From positions 1 to 64,000 of the forward strand of contig JAMNXU010000039.1 in NCBI GenBank assembly GCA_023623175.1: DNA of 64,000 nucleotides, read 5' to 3'. The notes below the pieces were generated by a model that saw nothing but the letters and a program-made list of their open reading frames with translations, made no database searches and was not told the DNA's origin. The stretch is from Bacillota bacterium. GTDB taxonomy: Bacteria > Bacillota > Clostridia > Acetivibrionales > JAMNXU01. This document shows positions 44,915 to 53,886 of the stretch, piece by piece (positions within the stretch are counted from its first letter, which is position 1; each line of letters begins with the position of its first letter). A program made the position numbers and the translations under genes.

Positions 44915-45995
44915 TGCGAGAAGTGACAGCGAAGCCGGTTTGAGGACTGATGTGAAAAACTGCGGGAAAACCGGTTTTATAACTTGCAGGGAAGACGGTT
45001 TGAAGGTTGAAGTGAAAGCTGGTATGAAAAATAAAATTAGAACTGATATGGAAGAAGATATGAAAACTGATATGACAGCAAATGCAAAGGTTAACATGGA
45101 AGTTGAAATAGCGGGTTTAAAACTGAAAAATCCTGTTTTGACGGCTTCAGGGACTTTCGGTTTCGGGAAGGAATATTCGCCTTTCCTGGACTTAAACCGG
45201 CTCGGTGCAGTCGTGGTCAAGGGACTTACCCTGAATCCCAGGGAAGGGAATCCTCCGCCGAGAATAATCGAAACGCCTGCGGGGCTTTTGAATTCCATCG
45301 GCCTGCAGAATCCGGGAGTTGATTATTTCCTTGAATACATACTGCCGGAACTGGCCGCCTACGATACGAATTTTATTGTAAATATTTCGGGCAACACGCC
45401 GGAAGAATACGGCCTGCTCGCAGCCAAACTGTCGGTGCCCGGCGTAGCGGCCCTCGAAGTCAATATATCATGCCCCAATGTAAAGGCGGGAGGCATGGCG
45501 TTTGGTACCGATCCTGAAATGGCCGCTGAAGTTGTTGCCAATGTGAAAGCCAATACGAGACTCCCGGTAATAGCAAAACTGTCGCCCAATGTGACCGATA
45601 TCGCCGCTGTCGCTTCAGCGGTGGAAAAAGCCGGGGCCGATGCCGTATCCCTGATTAACACGCTGTTGGGCATGGCCATTGACATAAAGAAAAGAAAACC
45701 GGCGCTTGCCAATATTATGGGAGGGTTGTCCGGGCCCGCCGTAAAGCCCGTTGCGCTGCGCATGGTATGGCAGACGGCTGAAGCCGTTCGCGTGCCCGTT
45801 ATAGGAATGGGCGGAATTGTAACGGCCGAAGATGCGCTGGAATTCATTTTTGCGGGGGCAAGGGCCGTTGCAATAGGAACGGGGAATTTTATCGATCCCC
45901 GGGCAACAATCAGTGTCATAGAGGGCCTGGAGAAGTATTGCCTGGAAAACGGCATTGAAGATATAAACCAGCTTGTAGGAGCGGCCCGGAAGTAA
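44907..45995 (+). CDS. pyrD: dihydroorotate dehydrogenase B catalytic subunit with unusual ~63-aa N-terminal extension
   Basis: [24 protein letters not shown] core begins at 45096; [20 protein letters not shown] opens at 44907 with its own SD (gggaggtg). Confidence 0.93.
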   Translation: MDDARSDSEAGLRTDVKNCGKTGFITCREDGLKVEVKAGMKNKIRTDMEEDMKTDMTANAKVNMEVEIAGLKLKNPVLTASGTFGFGKEYSPFLDLNRLGAVVVKGLTLNPREGNPPPRIIETPAGLLNSIGLQNPGVDYFLEYILPELAAYDTNFIVNISGNTPEEYGLLAAKLSVPGVAALEVNISCPNVKAGGMAFGTDPEMAAEVVANVKANTRLPVIAKLSPNVTDIAAVASAVEKAGADAVSLINTLLGMAIDIKKRKPALANIMGGLSGPAVKPVALRMVWQTAEAVRVPVIGMGGIVTAEDALEFIFAGARAVAIGTGNFIDPRATISVIEGLEKYCLENGIEDINQLVGAARK

Positions 45996-46018
45996 AGCCG
46001 TACAGGAATCCCGAAAGA

Positions 46019-46189
46019 ATGAACAGGTACCCCGGAAAAACCTATCAGGGATTGTTTGCCGGAAAATCATTTAAAAATAACGCTGAAAAAAAGAGAAAGC
46101 TGATAGAGAACTGGCAAAAAAAGAATTTTGAAAAAAAGTCGCAAAAAAAGGCTGAGAAAAAAGCTGATACAAAAAAGGCTGGCAAATAA
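46019..46189 (+). CDS. candidate 56-aa Lys-rich basic micro-ORF between pyrD and pyrF
   Basis: MNRYPGKTYQGLFAGKSFKNNAEKKRKLIENWQKKNFEKKSQKKAEKKADTKKAGK*; below the ORF-track length cut. Confidence 0.35.
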   Translation: MNRYPGKTYQGLFAGKSFKNNAEKKRKLIENWQKKNFEKKSQKKAEKKADTKKAGK

Positions 46190-46229
46190 GAGGTTGGGAA
46201 TTAAGAGGAACAAAGGAAAGGTGATTGAC

Positions 46230-46955
46230 ATGCAATCCATGAAAGAACGTTTAATTATAGCGCTGGATGTGGACACCGCTAAGGAGGCAATGGAGCTGGT
46301 CCGGTTACTGGGCTCCCATGTTGGAATGTTTAAAGTCGGCCTCCAGCTTTTTACGGCCATGGGTCCCGGTATCATTGAAATGATACATGCCCATGGGAGC
46401 AGGATATTTCTTGATCTCAAGCTGCACGACATCCCGAACACCGTGGCCCGGACCTGTCGCGTTTTAACGGGTTATGGAGTGGACATGTTCAATGTTCACG
46501 CTTCCGGCGGTTTTGCCATGATGCAGAAAGCGCGGGAGGCCGTATTTGAAGAAGCGGAGAAAAAGGGAATTATTAAACCGGCGCTGATTGCCGTGACGGT
46601 TTTAACAAGCCTGGACCGCGACGAACTGGCTGAAGCCGGGTTTGCCGGGACTCCGGAAGAAACGGCTGTAAAACTGGCTTTACTGGCACAGCGCGCTGGG
46701 CTGGACGGAGTGGTTTCTTCTCCGAGAGAAACCGGCCTCATCCGGGATGCGTGCGGCAGTAAATTTTTAATAGTGACGCCCGGGGTGAGACCAGCCTTTT
46801 CGGAATCAGGAGATCAGAAAAGGACTGCTACGCCGCGTGAAGCCGTCGCAGCCGGCTCATCCTGCCTCGTCATAGGAAGACCGGTTACCGCCGCGGCGGA
46901 CCCGCTGGAGGCGGTTGAAAAAATAATTGCTGAAATGGAGGATGGATTGTGTTAA
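46230..46955 (+). CDS. pyrF: orotidine 5'-phosphate decarboxylase
   Basis: RLIIALDVDTAKEAMELV, FLDLKLHDIPNTV. Confidence 0.96.
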   Translation: MQSMKERLIIALDVDTAKEAMELVRLLGSHVGMFKVGLQLFTAMGPGIIEMIHAHGSRIFLDLKLHDIPNTVARTCRVLTGYGVDMFNVHASGGFAMMQKAREAVFEEAEKKGIIKPALIAVTVLTSLDRDELAEAGFAGTPEETAVKLALLAQRAGLDGVVSSPRETGLIRDACGSKFLIVTPGVRPAFSESGDQKRTATPREAVAAGSSCLVIGRPVTAAADPLEAVEKIIAEMEDGLC

Positions 46956-47524
46956 GCGCAAAAGAAACCGAGAAAATATTCATGAATTCTGAAGCCCTCT
47001 TAACAGGGCATTTCAGGCTTACTTCCGGAAGACACAGCAACCGGTATATTCAATGCGCCAGGGTGTTGCAGTATCCTGCATACGCGGAAGTTCTGTGCAA
47101 AGGCCTGGCACAGAGATTTATGAATGATCGGATTGACGTTGTGGCCGGCCCGGCCATGGGAGGGATTATAGTTGCCTATGAAACGGCGCGCCACTTAAAT
47201 GTAAGGGCAGTTTTCTCCGAACGTGAGGAAGGCATCATGCAGTTCCGCCGCGGATTTTCCATCAGGCCGGGAGAGAGAGTGCTGGTGGTGGAAGACGTTA
47301 TTACAACGGGAGGATCGGTTAAGGAGGTAATCGAGGCCGTAAGGAATCTCGGCGGAGTTGTGGCCGGCGTGGGTGCGCTTGTGGACCGCAGCGGCGGAAA
47401 AACTGACCTTGGCGTAAAGACCGAAAGCCTGCTGACGCTGGAAGTGCAGTCCTTCCTGCCGGAAGAATGCCCTTTGTGCAGAGAAGGTTTGCCCCTTGTA
47501 AAACCGGGAAGCCGAAAAATATAA
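46949..47524 (+). CDS. pyrE: orotate phosphoribosyltransferase
   Basis: GHFRLTSGRHSNRYIQCA, VLVVEDVITTGGSVKEVIE. Confidence 0.97.
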   Translation: MLSAKETEKIFMNSEALLTGHFRLTSGRHSNRYIQCARVLQYPAYAEVLCKGLAQRFMNDRIDVVAGPAMGGIIVAYETARHLNVRAVFSEREEGIMQFRRGFSIRPGERVLVVEDVITTGGSVKEVIEAVRNLGGVVAGVGALVDRSGGKTDLGVKTESLLTLEVQSFLPEECPLCREGLPLVKPGSRKI

Positions 47525-47539
47525 TATCATTGCACACCA

Positions 47540-47572
47540 AGGCCCTTATTCCGAGAAATGAGGGCTTTTTTG
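47540..47572 (+). terminator. intrinsic terminator of the pyr operon
   Basis: GGCCCTTAT-tccgaga-AATGAGGGC-TTTTTT. Confidence 0.75.
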
Positions 47573-47714
47573 CCGTAATAACAGTTTTTTACAATCATGT
47601 CGGGTACGGTTCAGGGATATGCGGATTTCTGCAGAGGCAGATGGTTTATTTTGATGTTTGTTTATTGCAAGAATTGTATGTCTGTTTATTACAAAAATTA
47701 TACTAAGTTTTTCA

Positions 47715-47743
47715 TTGAATTAAATGGAAAGGGAACATATAAT
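47715..47743 (+). promoter_or_regulatory. sigma-A promoter for the propeller/GH operon
   Basis: TTGAAT-N17-TATAAT. Confidence 0.6.
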
Positions 47744-47822
47744 ATTTATAATAACTGGTTTTTGCCGTTTGGAAGTTCAATTTGCCGAACAGGGAATCTC
47801 AATGGCGAAAGGAGATCAATAA

Positions 47823-48908
47823 ATGCAGAAGTACCGCGTGGTTAAAGAACGCTTTACTGAGCACGGAGCGGTTGCCATTACTTCAATTGTCAAGGGCAAA
47901 AATAACAAGCTCTATATCGGATTTACATCCATGGATCATACCGTTGTGGAGTATGATACAACGACCGGCGAATACAGGGATATCGGCCTGATGTTCAACG
48001 CGCCGGAGAATAAAATGCCCCTGCACGACAAGGTGCACAACTCGCTGGCCATGGATGAAAACGGTATATTGTACATAGGACAGGGATTAAACATCAACTG
48101 GGACGCCGGACCGTACAGGTATGACCTTCGCAGGTTCGGCGGCGGGCACTTGTACGCTTATGACACAAACACCGGAAAGATTGAAGATTATGGCGTAATG
48201 GTTCCGCTCAACGCTATCCACGGTATCACATATAATCCGGAAACAAGGCGCATATACGGATACACCATTCCCGACAACCATTTCTTCCGTTTTGATATAG
48301 ACACAAGAAAGGTTACCGATTACGGCAAGATTTCAAACTATGCATGCCATAACCTGATCAGCGACAGCAGGGGCAACTGCTATGGCGCATGGCTCAAAAT
48401 CGGCGCCTACGATGAAAGCGAAAAAGGCAGAAAATTTATTCCAAAGGGCACTTTCCTGCTGAAATACGATGCTGAAAAGGATGAACTGGTAAGGACAAGG
48501 AATATGATAGTGTACGGCCTCGAATACGATATTTTCGGCAACGTGGGAGTCGATACATGGATAAGGACGAAACGCGGAGAAATATTCGGAGGAACGGCCA
48601 TCGGCGGCGGAATATTCAAAGTTAACCCCGATGACAGCATACAGTTTGTAGGCAAGCCGGTGCTTGGTCCGAGGCTTACTTCCATGACCGAAGGAAACGA
48701 CGGGTTGATTTACGGCTGCGCCGGATTCCCCCACATGTCACTCTTCTCGTTTAATCCTGAAACCAACGAAATAAAGGATCTCGGCGTAATATCCACCGAG
48801 AGCGACCACTGGTACCTGCACTGCATCACCATGGGCGACGACGGAATCATTTACGGCGGAGAGACGGACGGAGGCAATGCGTGCCTGTTTAAGATCATTC
48901 CGGAATGA
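47823..48908 (+). CDS. beta-propeller protein (SMP-30/Vgb lyase-like repeats), cytosolic, function unknown
   Basis: repeated blades (GKNNKLYIGFTSMDHTVVEYDTTTGEYRDIG, DENGILYIGQG, RGEIFGGTAIGGGIFKVNPDD, NDGLIYGCAG, DDGIIYGGETDGGNACLFKI); strong SD, no signal peptide. Confidence 0.65.
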   Translation: MQKYRVVKERFTEHGAVAITSIVKGKNNKLYIGFTSMDHTVVEYDTTTGEYRDIGLMFNAPENKMPLHDKVHNSLAMDENGILYIGQGLNINWDAGPYRYDLRRFGGGHLYAYDTNTGKIEDYGVMVPLNAIHGITYNPETRRIYGYTIPDNHFFRFDIDTRKVTDYGKISNYACHNLISDSRGNCYGAWLKIGAYDESEKGRKFIPKGTFLLKYDAEKDELVRTRNMIVYGLEYDIFGNVGVDTWIRTKRGEIFGGTAIGGGIFKVNPDDSIQFVGKPVLGPRLTSMTEGNDGLIYGCAGFPHMSLFSFNPETNEIKDLGVISTESDHWYLHCITMGDDGIIYGGETDGGNACLFKIIPE

Positions 48909-48981
48909 TTGCGTACTTTCCCGGTTATGCATTTCAAGCCGATTATAGCAGAGATATTCTGCCGGCAGGAGGGGTGTTGTT

Positions 48982-50958
48982 ATGTGGCTGAAAGAAAACG
49001 GATTTGTGCTTGCTTCATCCCATGAACCGCTGAGCTTTATGATCCGGTCGGGCAAGACGACGATTTATTCGGCAGAGAATTATGAAAAGCTCCATTCGGA
49101 AGAAACCGTGCTGAAGCTCAAAAAAATGGGAGTTACGATGCTCAGGTTTCATTTCCACAAGGGAATGGGATATGAATTTGAAAGGGAAGACCGCGAGCGG
49201 ACGCGTGAATTTGTCAAGCTGTGCCACAAGCACGGTCTCAAGGTCCAGCTGTACGTTCAGTTCGGCACGCTGATGCCAGAAACCTACAGGGTCGAAGAAC
49301 CGGATTATGACAACTGGATCAAGAAGGATGAGCACGGCAAGCCGGTTACGCTGCTGTATTCCCATCAAAATTTCCGCAACCACCCGTGCCTGAATCAGCC
49401 GGGTTACTGGGAGCATCTGAGGAAAATTCTCAAGGAGGCCATAATTGATTGCGAGGCCGATGCAATCGGATTTGACAACGTTTCAGGGGCTGAAGAACCC
49501 GATATATGCCATTGCGATGCATGCAAGAAGGCTTTTGTCGAGTTTCTCAAAAAGCGCTATCCCACGGAAGGAGCAGCAAAGGCAAGGTTTGGCCACGCCA
49601 ACCTTGATTATATAACGCCGCCCGTATGGAATTATTACAATCATCACTTCAACCTGACGGAGATAAGGAACCCCGTGATCCAGGAGTGGGCCGAATTCAG
49701 GGCGGCCAGTCTGAAGAGACGCGTGGACGAATTGTATGCCGCGTGCAAATCCCTGAACCCCAACGTGTTTGTTGAAATTAACGCTTTCAGGCAGACAGGC
49801 CAGAATACTACTTTCCATACGGGCCTTTATGTTGACGACCTCAGCAGCGGATGCGACGGTTTCTGGGGCGAGATGGAGCCAAGGCCGGGATACCGCAACG
49901 GGGTTCTTCATCATAAGGTCAGGGCTTACAAGAATACTGCATCGTTGGGCAAATTACTGTTTACCGGCCACGGATGGGATGGCTCCGCTGAAAACCTGAA
50001 GTATTACAAGCTTGCCATGAGCGAAAGCATGGTATTTGAATACGGAAGCATCAACTGCATTAAGGCGATAGTCAATTATAAGCTGGTTGATGATCAGGAG
50101 ATGCCCCACGTGCCCCTGTGGAAGTTTTCCCAGGCCAACCGCGACATTTATCTCGCGGAACCTGTGCCTTTCGTGCACGTGTATGAATCCCGGGCATCAT
50201 TGTCCTACAGCAATTTTGAAAGCCATTACCAGAACATCCTGGCACAGCAGGTACTCCTGAGGGAAAAACTGCCTTACGCGATACTTCATAACCTTAACTC
50301 GATAGATAATTGCAGGACTATATTACTTCCCGGCTCGATGTGCCTGAGCGACGACGAGATAAACAGGCTTGTTCGGTTTGTCGAAGAGGGCGGCGGACTC
50401 GTAATAATCGGGGAAGCGGGAGAATACGATGAATGGTACCGCGGATGGGAAGACAGGAGCCTCAGGGCAAGACTCGGCATCAACAGGTCCAATACGGCTA
50501 AATTGGCCAGGGTAGGCAAGGGAAGGGTTGCATCTTTCCCGAGACTGTCTTCAAGGCATGATTTCAACTCGTACCAGTGGGTGTATACGGCCTTTGAGCA
50601 GTCGCAGCTCTGGGTCAAGCACGACAGCTGGGAAGCCCCGTTTAACATGCGCGAAGTTGCCGACGCAATACGCTGGACCCTGAAAAATGAACTGCCGGTG
50701 GTTGTAAAAGGTCCGGAAGCTGTTGTTTGCGAACTCACGAAAAATGACAAATATTTATACCTGCACCTGCTGAATTATGATGTAGACAACAAGGCCAGAT
50801 CCGTGACCGCCGCATTTGGCGATAAAATTGAAAAAGCCGAGCTCCTGATACCGGAAACCGGTGAATCCAGGGAACTTGATATTGTATCCGGCGGCGTGGT
50901 CGTTGATGAACTGGATATATATGCCATAGTGAGAGTAATGGTTAAGAAGGAGCATTAA
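48982..50958 (+). CDS. divergent TIM-barrel glycoside hydrolase-like protein with glutamine amidotransferase-like (beta-galactosidase trimerisation-type) domain
   Basis: 658 aa; MGVTMLRFHFHKGMGYEF, DAIGFDNVSGAEEPDICHCDACKKAF, ILLPGSMCLSDDEINRLVRFVEEGGGLVIIGEAGEYD; no signal peptide. Confidence 0.65.
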   Translation: MWLKENGFVLASSHEPLSFMIRSGKTTIYSAENYEKLHSEETVLKLKKMGVTMLRFHFHKGMGYEFEREDRERTREFVKLCHKHGLKVQLYVQFGTLMPETYRVEEPDYDNWIKKDEHGKPVTLLYSHQNFRNHPCLNQPGYWEHLRKILKEAIIDCEADAIGFDNVSGAEEPDICHCDACKKAFVEFLKKRYPTEGAAKARFGHANLDYITPPVWNYYNHHFNLTEIRNPVIQEWAEFRAASLKRRVDELYAACKSLNPNVFVEINAFRQTGQNTTFHTGLYVDDLSSGCDGFWGEMEPRPGYRNGVLHHKVRAYKNTASLGKLLFTGHGWDGSAENLKYYKLAMSESMVFEYGSINCIKAIVNYKLVDDQEMPHVPLWKFSQANRDIYLAEPVPFVHVYESRASLSYSNFESHYQNILAQQVLLREKLPYAILHNLNSIDNCRTILLPGSMCLSDDEINRLVRFVEEGGGLVIIGEAGEYDEWYRGWEDRSLRARLGINRSNTAKLARVGKGRVASFPRLSSRHDFNSYQWVYTAFEQSQLWVKHDSWEAPFNMREVADAIRWTLKNELPVVVKGPEAVVCELTKNDKYLYLHLLNYDVDNKARSVTAAFGDKIEKAELLIPETGESRELDIVSGGVVVDELDIYAIVRVMVKKEH

Positions 50959-50968
50959 CAGTAAATTA

Positions 50969-51016
50969 AATTGAAAAGACTGTTCATCCATCCGGCAATG
51001 AACAGTCTTTTCAATT
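50969..51016. terminator. perfect 19-bp inverted repeat, probable terminator of the propeller/GH operon
   Basis: AATTGAAAAGACTGTTCAT-ccatccggca-ATGAACAGTCTTTTCAATT. Confidence 0.6.
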
Positions 51017-51304
51017 GCGTTATTAAAGCCTGTTTTGGGTTTCGAATGTTCAAAAATTGTTCATTATTTTGATACAATATTGCTGACTTTTATCGCTATT
51101 TTTAGATGGAATTGTTTTATTTCCTTCCCGATGTTAGAATAATATTAACCTCCAATAAAGGATATTCAGTATTTTCGGACATGAGAGAAAAATTATGGAG
51201 ACTTGCAAGAAAAATGTTTGGGGCTGTATAAAATGTTCTGCCTTTTTATTGAAAAGGACAGACGGCTTTAATACGGCTCCGACTGTGGGAAGGAGAAATG
51301 GCAA

Positions 51305-51514
51305 TTGAAAGCTGACCGTGTTAAAGTCACCGAATTGATGAATCAGTACTACAACGGCAATTACAGCAGATTTGCCAAGGATCTGGGAGTCGACATTTCC
51401 CAGCTTCACAGATTTCTCACAACTGGCGTAGGAGGCGGTAAAAAGATACTTGGCGCCATCATCAAGTTCTGCATTAACAAGGGACTGGATTTTGAGGATT
51501 ATATCGAACTTTAG
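51305..51514 (+). CDS. small helix-turn-helix protein (69 aa)
   Basis: YNGNYSRFAKDLGVDISQLHRFLTTGVGGGKKILGAIIKFC; SD gggaaggag; TTG start. Confidence 0.65.
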   Translation: MKADRVKVTELMNQYYNGNYSRFAKDLGVDISQLHRFLTTGVGGGKKILGAIIKFCINKGLDFEDYIEL

Positions 51515-51651
51515 AGCAAGTTGTCCGTAATACCGTCTGGAGCAGCGCTATACGGATTTATCCGCAATAAAACACCAAAAATAAACTCTTGCAATGAAAA
51601 CATGCATGTGATATAATTCTCTACGTCGCTCGGAAAAAAGAGCGAATGTAT

Positions 51652-51725
51652 TGCGGGATAGTGTAATGGTAGCACTACTGACTCTGGATCAGTCTGTGAG
51701 GGTTCGAATCCTTCTCCCGCAGCCA
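51652..51725 (+). tRNA. tRNA-Gln (anticodon CUG), CCA encoded
   Basis: acceptor TGCGGGA/TCCCGCA + G + CCA; anticodon arm ACTGA-CTCTGGA-TCAGT; GGTTCGAATCC T-arm. Confidence 0.97.
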
Positions 51726-51728
51726 TTC

Positions 51729-51779
51729 AGGTCCACAATGCTGGTGTATCCAAAATGGCATTGTGGGCCGTTTTTTTTG
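51729..51779 (+). terminator. intrinsic terminator after tRNA-Gln
   Basis: GGTCCACAATGC...GCATTGTGGGCC-GTTTTTTTT. Confidence 0.85.
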
Positions 51780-52216
51780 CAAATGTCAGCTGCACGAAAG
51801 CATAAAAAAACCAGTAGGTCCTGCGGCATTTAAATGCTGAAAACATGAGAAGAGCCGAATAATCACTTATTCAGCTCCTGCTCGTTGAGTCAGTTTTTAA
51901 CATCCGGGTTAAAGAGAGATTCCGTTCTTTAGAGAAGTGTTTATATTATACAAGTCTGAAGCTTCGTTGTCAATAACCAGAATGCCAGGATTTGGCTCGC
52001 GGTGGAAAAACTTCGTAATGTGATATAATAAATATGGGTATATTACAATTTGGGAAATTCGCATCGCTGGCTGATAATAATTATGTTTGTCCCTGAGTTG
52101 TGATATAATATATTAGCTGTTTGCCCTTTAACAGGTTGCGGACCTGCCATACACCCTGCTCCGGTTTACGAGGATGTATGTTTAGTATACAAAATATGGA
52201 AAGTGGAGGTTAGATA

Positions 52217-53884
52217 GTGACAAAGAACAAAAACAAGTTAAAAGTCGTGCCTTTGGGAGGACTGCAGGAGATAGGAAAGAACATAACAGTATTTGAGTAC
52301 GATGATGATATTATTGTTGTGGACTGCGGTTTGGCTTTCCCTGAAGATGAAATGCTGGGTATCGACCTTGTCATACCCGATATTACTTATTTGCTGAAAA
52401 ATAGGGACAAAGTGCGCGGAATAATTTTAACCCACGGCCACGAAGACCACATAGGCGCATTGCCTTATGTTTTGAAAGAAATCAATGTGCCCGTTTACGG
52501 TACAAAACTGACACTGGGACTTCTTGAATACAAGCTTGAAGAGCATGATATGCTGCCCGATGTTACCCTGAAAACCGTAAATCAGGGAGATACGATTGAA
52601 CTGGGAGCTTTCAGGGTGGAATTCATACGCTCGACCCACAGCATCGCCGATTCCGTGGCGCTGGCAATCTATACGCCTGTGGGGATCATTGTGCACACTT
52701 CGGATTTTAAAATTGACTACACCCCCATCGAGGGAGAACCGATGGACCTTTCGAGGCTGGCTGAGCTTGGCAGGAAAGGCGTCCTGCTCCTCATGTGCGA
52801 CAGCACAAATGTCGAAAGGGAAGGCTACACGATGTCCGAGAGGACCGTGGGAGACACCTTTGAAAACATATTCAAGAATGCGAGAAGCCGTATACTTATA
52901 GCGACCTTTGCATCCAACGTCCACAGGGTGCAGCAGGCTATAAACGCCGCCGTAAAATTCGGGCGCAAGGTGGCAATTTGCGGCAGGAGCATGATAAACG
53001 TGATGAACGCGGCGATAAAACTGGGCTATCTCAATGTCCCCGAAGGCGTCCTGATCGATATTGACAGCATCAACAGGTATAATCCCGACCAGCTTGTCAT
53101 AATCACCACGGGAAGCCAGGGCGAGCCCATGTCCGCGCTGACGAGGATGGCGGCTTCGGAACACAGAAAAGTTGAGATTGTCCCGGGAGATCTCGTGATA
53201 ATATCGGCCAACCCGATACCGGGCAACGAAAAGCTGATTTCGAGAGTAATAAACGAACTGTTCAAGAAGGGCGCCGATGTAATATATGAAGCGCTTGCGG
53301 ATATACATGTGTCAGGCCACGCCTGCCAGGAGGAACTGAAACTCATTCACTGCCTTGTTAAACCCCGTTATTTTATGCCGGTGCACGGTGAATACAGGCA
53401 CCTGATCCAGCATGCGAACCTTGCAAAGAAACTCGGCATGCCTCCGGAAAATATTTTCGTAGTGGAGAACGGCAAGGTTATTGAATTCACACAGAATTCA
53501 GCCAAGGTAAACGGCAGTGTACCTGCGGGCAATATTCTCGTAGACGGACTGGGAGTGGGCGACGTGGGCAACATCGTCCTGAGGGACAGGAAACTTTTAT
53601 CCCAGGACGGCCTGATCATTGTCGTCATCACGATTGAAAACGAATCGGGCAATATAGTGGCCGGTCCCGACATTATATCGAGGGGTTTTGTATACGTTCG
53701 GGAATCGGAGGATCTCATGGAGCAGGTCAAGGAAGTGGTCAAAAACGCCCTCGAGAAGTGCGAGGACAGGAAAAGGATGGACTGGGCAACAAGGAAAAAT
53801 GTCATAAAGGAAGACCTCAGGGACTACATTTACGAAAAAACCAAGAGGAAGCCGATGATCTTGCCGATAATCATGGAAGTATGA
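52217..53884 (+). CDS. rnj: ribonuclease J (beta-CASP MBL RNase)
   Basis: LTHGHEDHIGALPYVL, DSTNVEREGYTMSERTVGDTF, GSQGEPMSALTRMA, MPVHGEYRHL. Confidence 0.95.
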   Translation: MTKNKNKLKVVPLGGLQEIGKNITVFEYDDDIIVVDCGLAFPEDEMLGIDLVIPDITYLLKNRDKVRGIILTHGHEDHIGALPYVLKEINVPVYGTKLTLGLLEYKLEEHDMLPDVTLKTVNQGDTIELGAFRVEFIRSTHSIADSVALAIYTPVGIIVHTSDFKIDYTPIEGEPMDLSRLAELGRKGVLLLMCDSTNVEREGYTMSERTVGDTFENIFKNARSRILIATFASNVHRVQQAINAAVKFGRKVAICGRSMINVMNAAIKLGYLNVPEGVLIDIDSINRYNPDQLVIITTGSQGEPMSALTRMAASEHRKVEIVPGDLVIISANPIPGNEKLISRVINELFKKGADVIYEALADIHVSGHACQEELKLIHCLVKPRYFMPVHGEYRHLIQHANLAKKLGMPPENIFVVENGKVIEFTQNSAKVNGSVPAGNILVDGLGVGDVGNIVLRDRKLLSQDGLIIVVITIENESGNIVAGPDIISRGFVYVRESEDLMEQVKEVVKNALEKCEDRKRMDWATRKNVIKEDLRDYIYEKTKRKPMILPIIMEV

Positions 53885-53886
53885 TG

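Noticed and set aside
51511-51726. 71-aa minus-strand ORF MAAGEGFEPSQTDPESVVLPLHYPA...
   Set aside because: Antisense translation of tRNA-Gln; the GEGFEPS...LPLHYPA string is a well-known spurious ORF opposite tRNAs.
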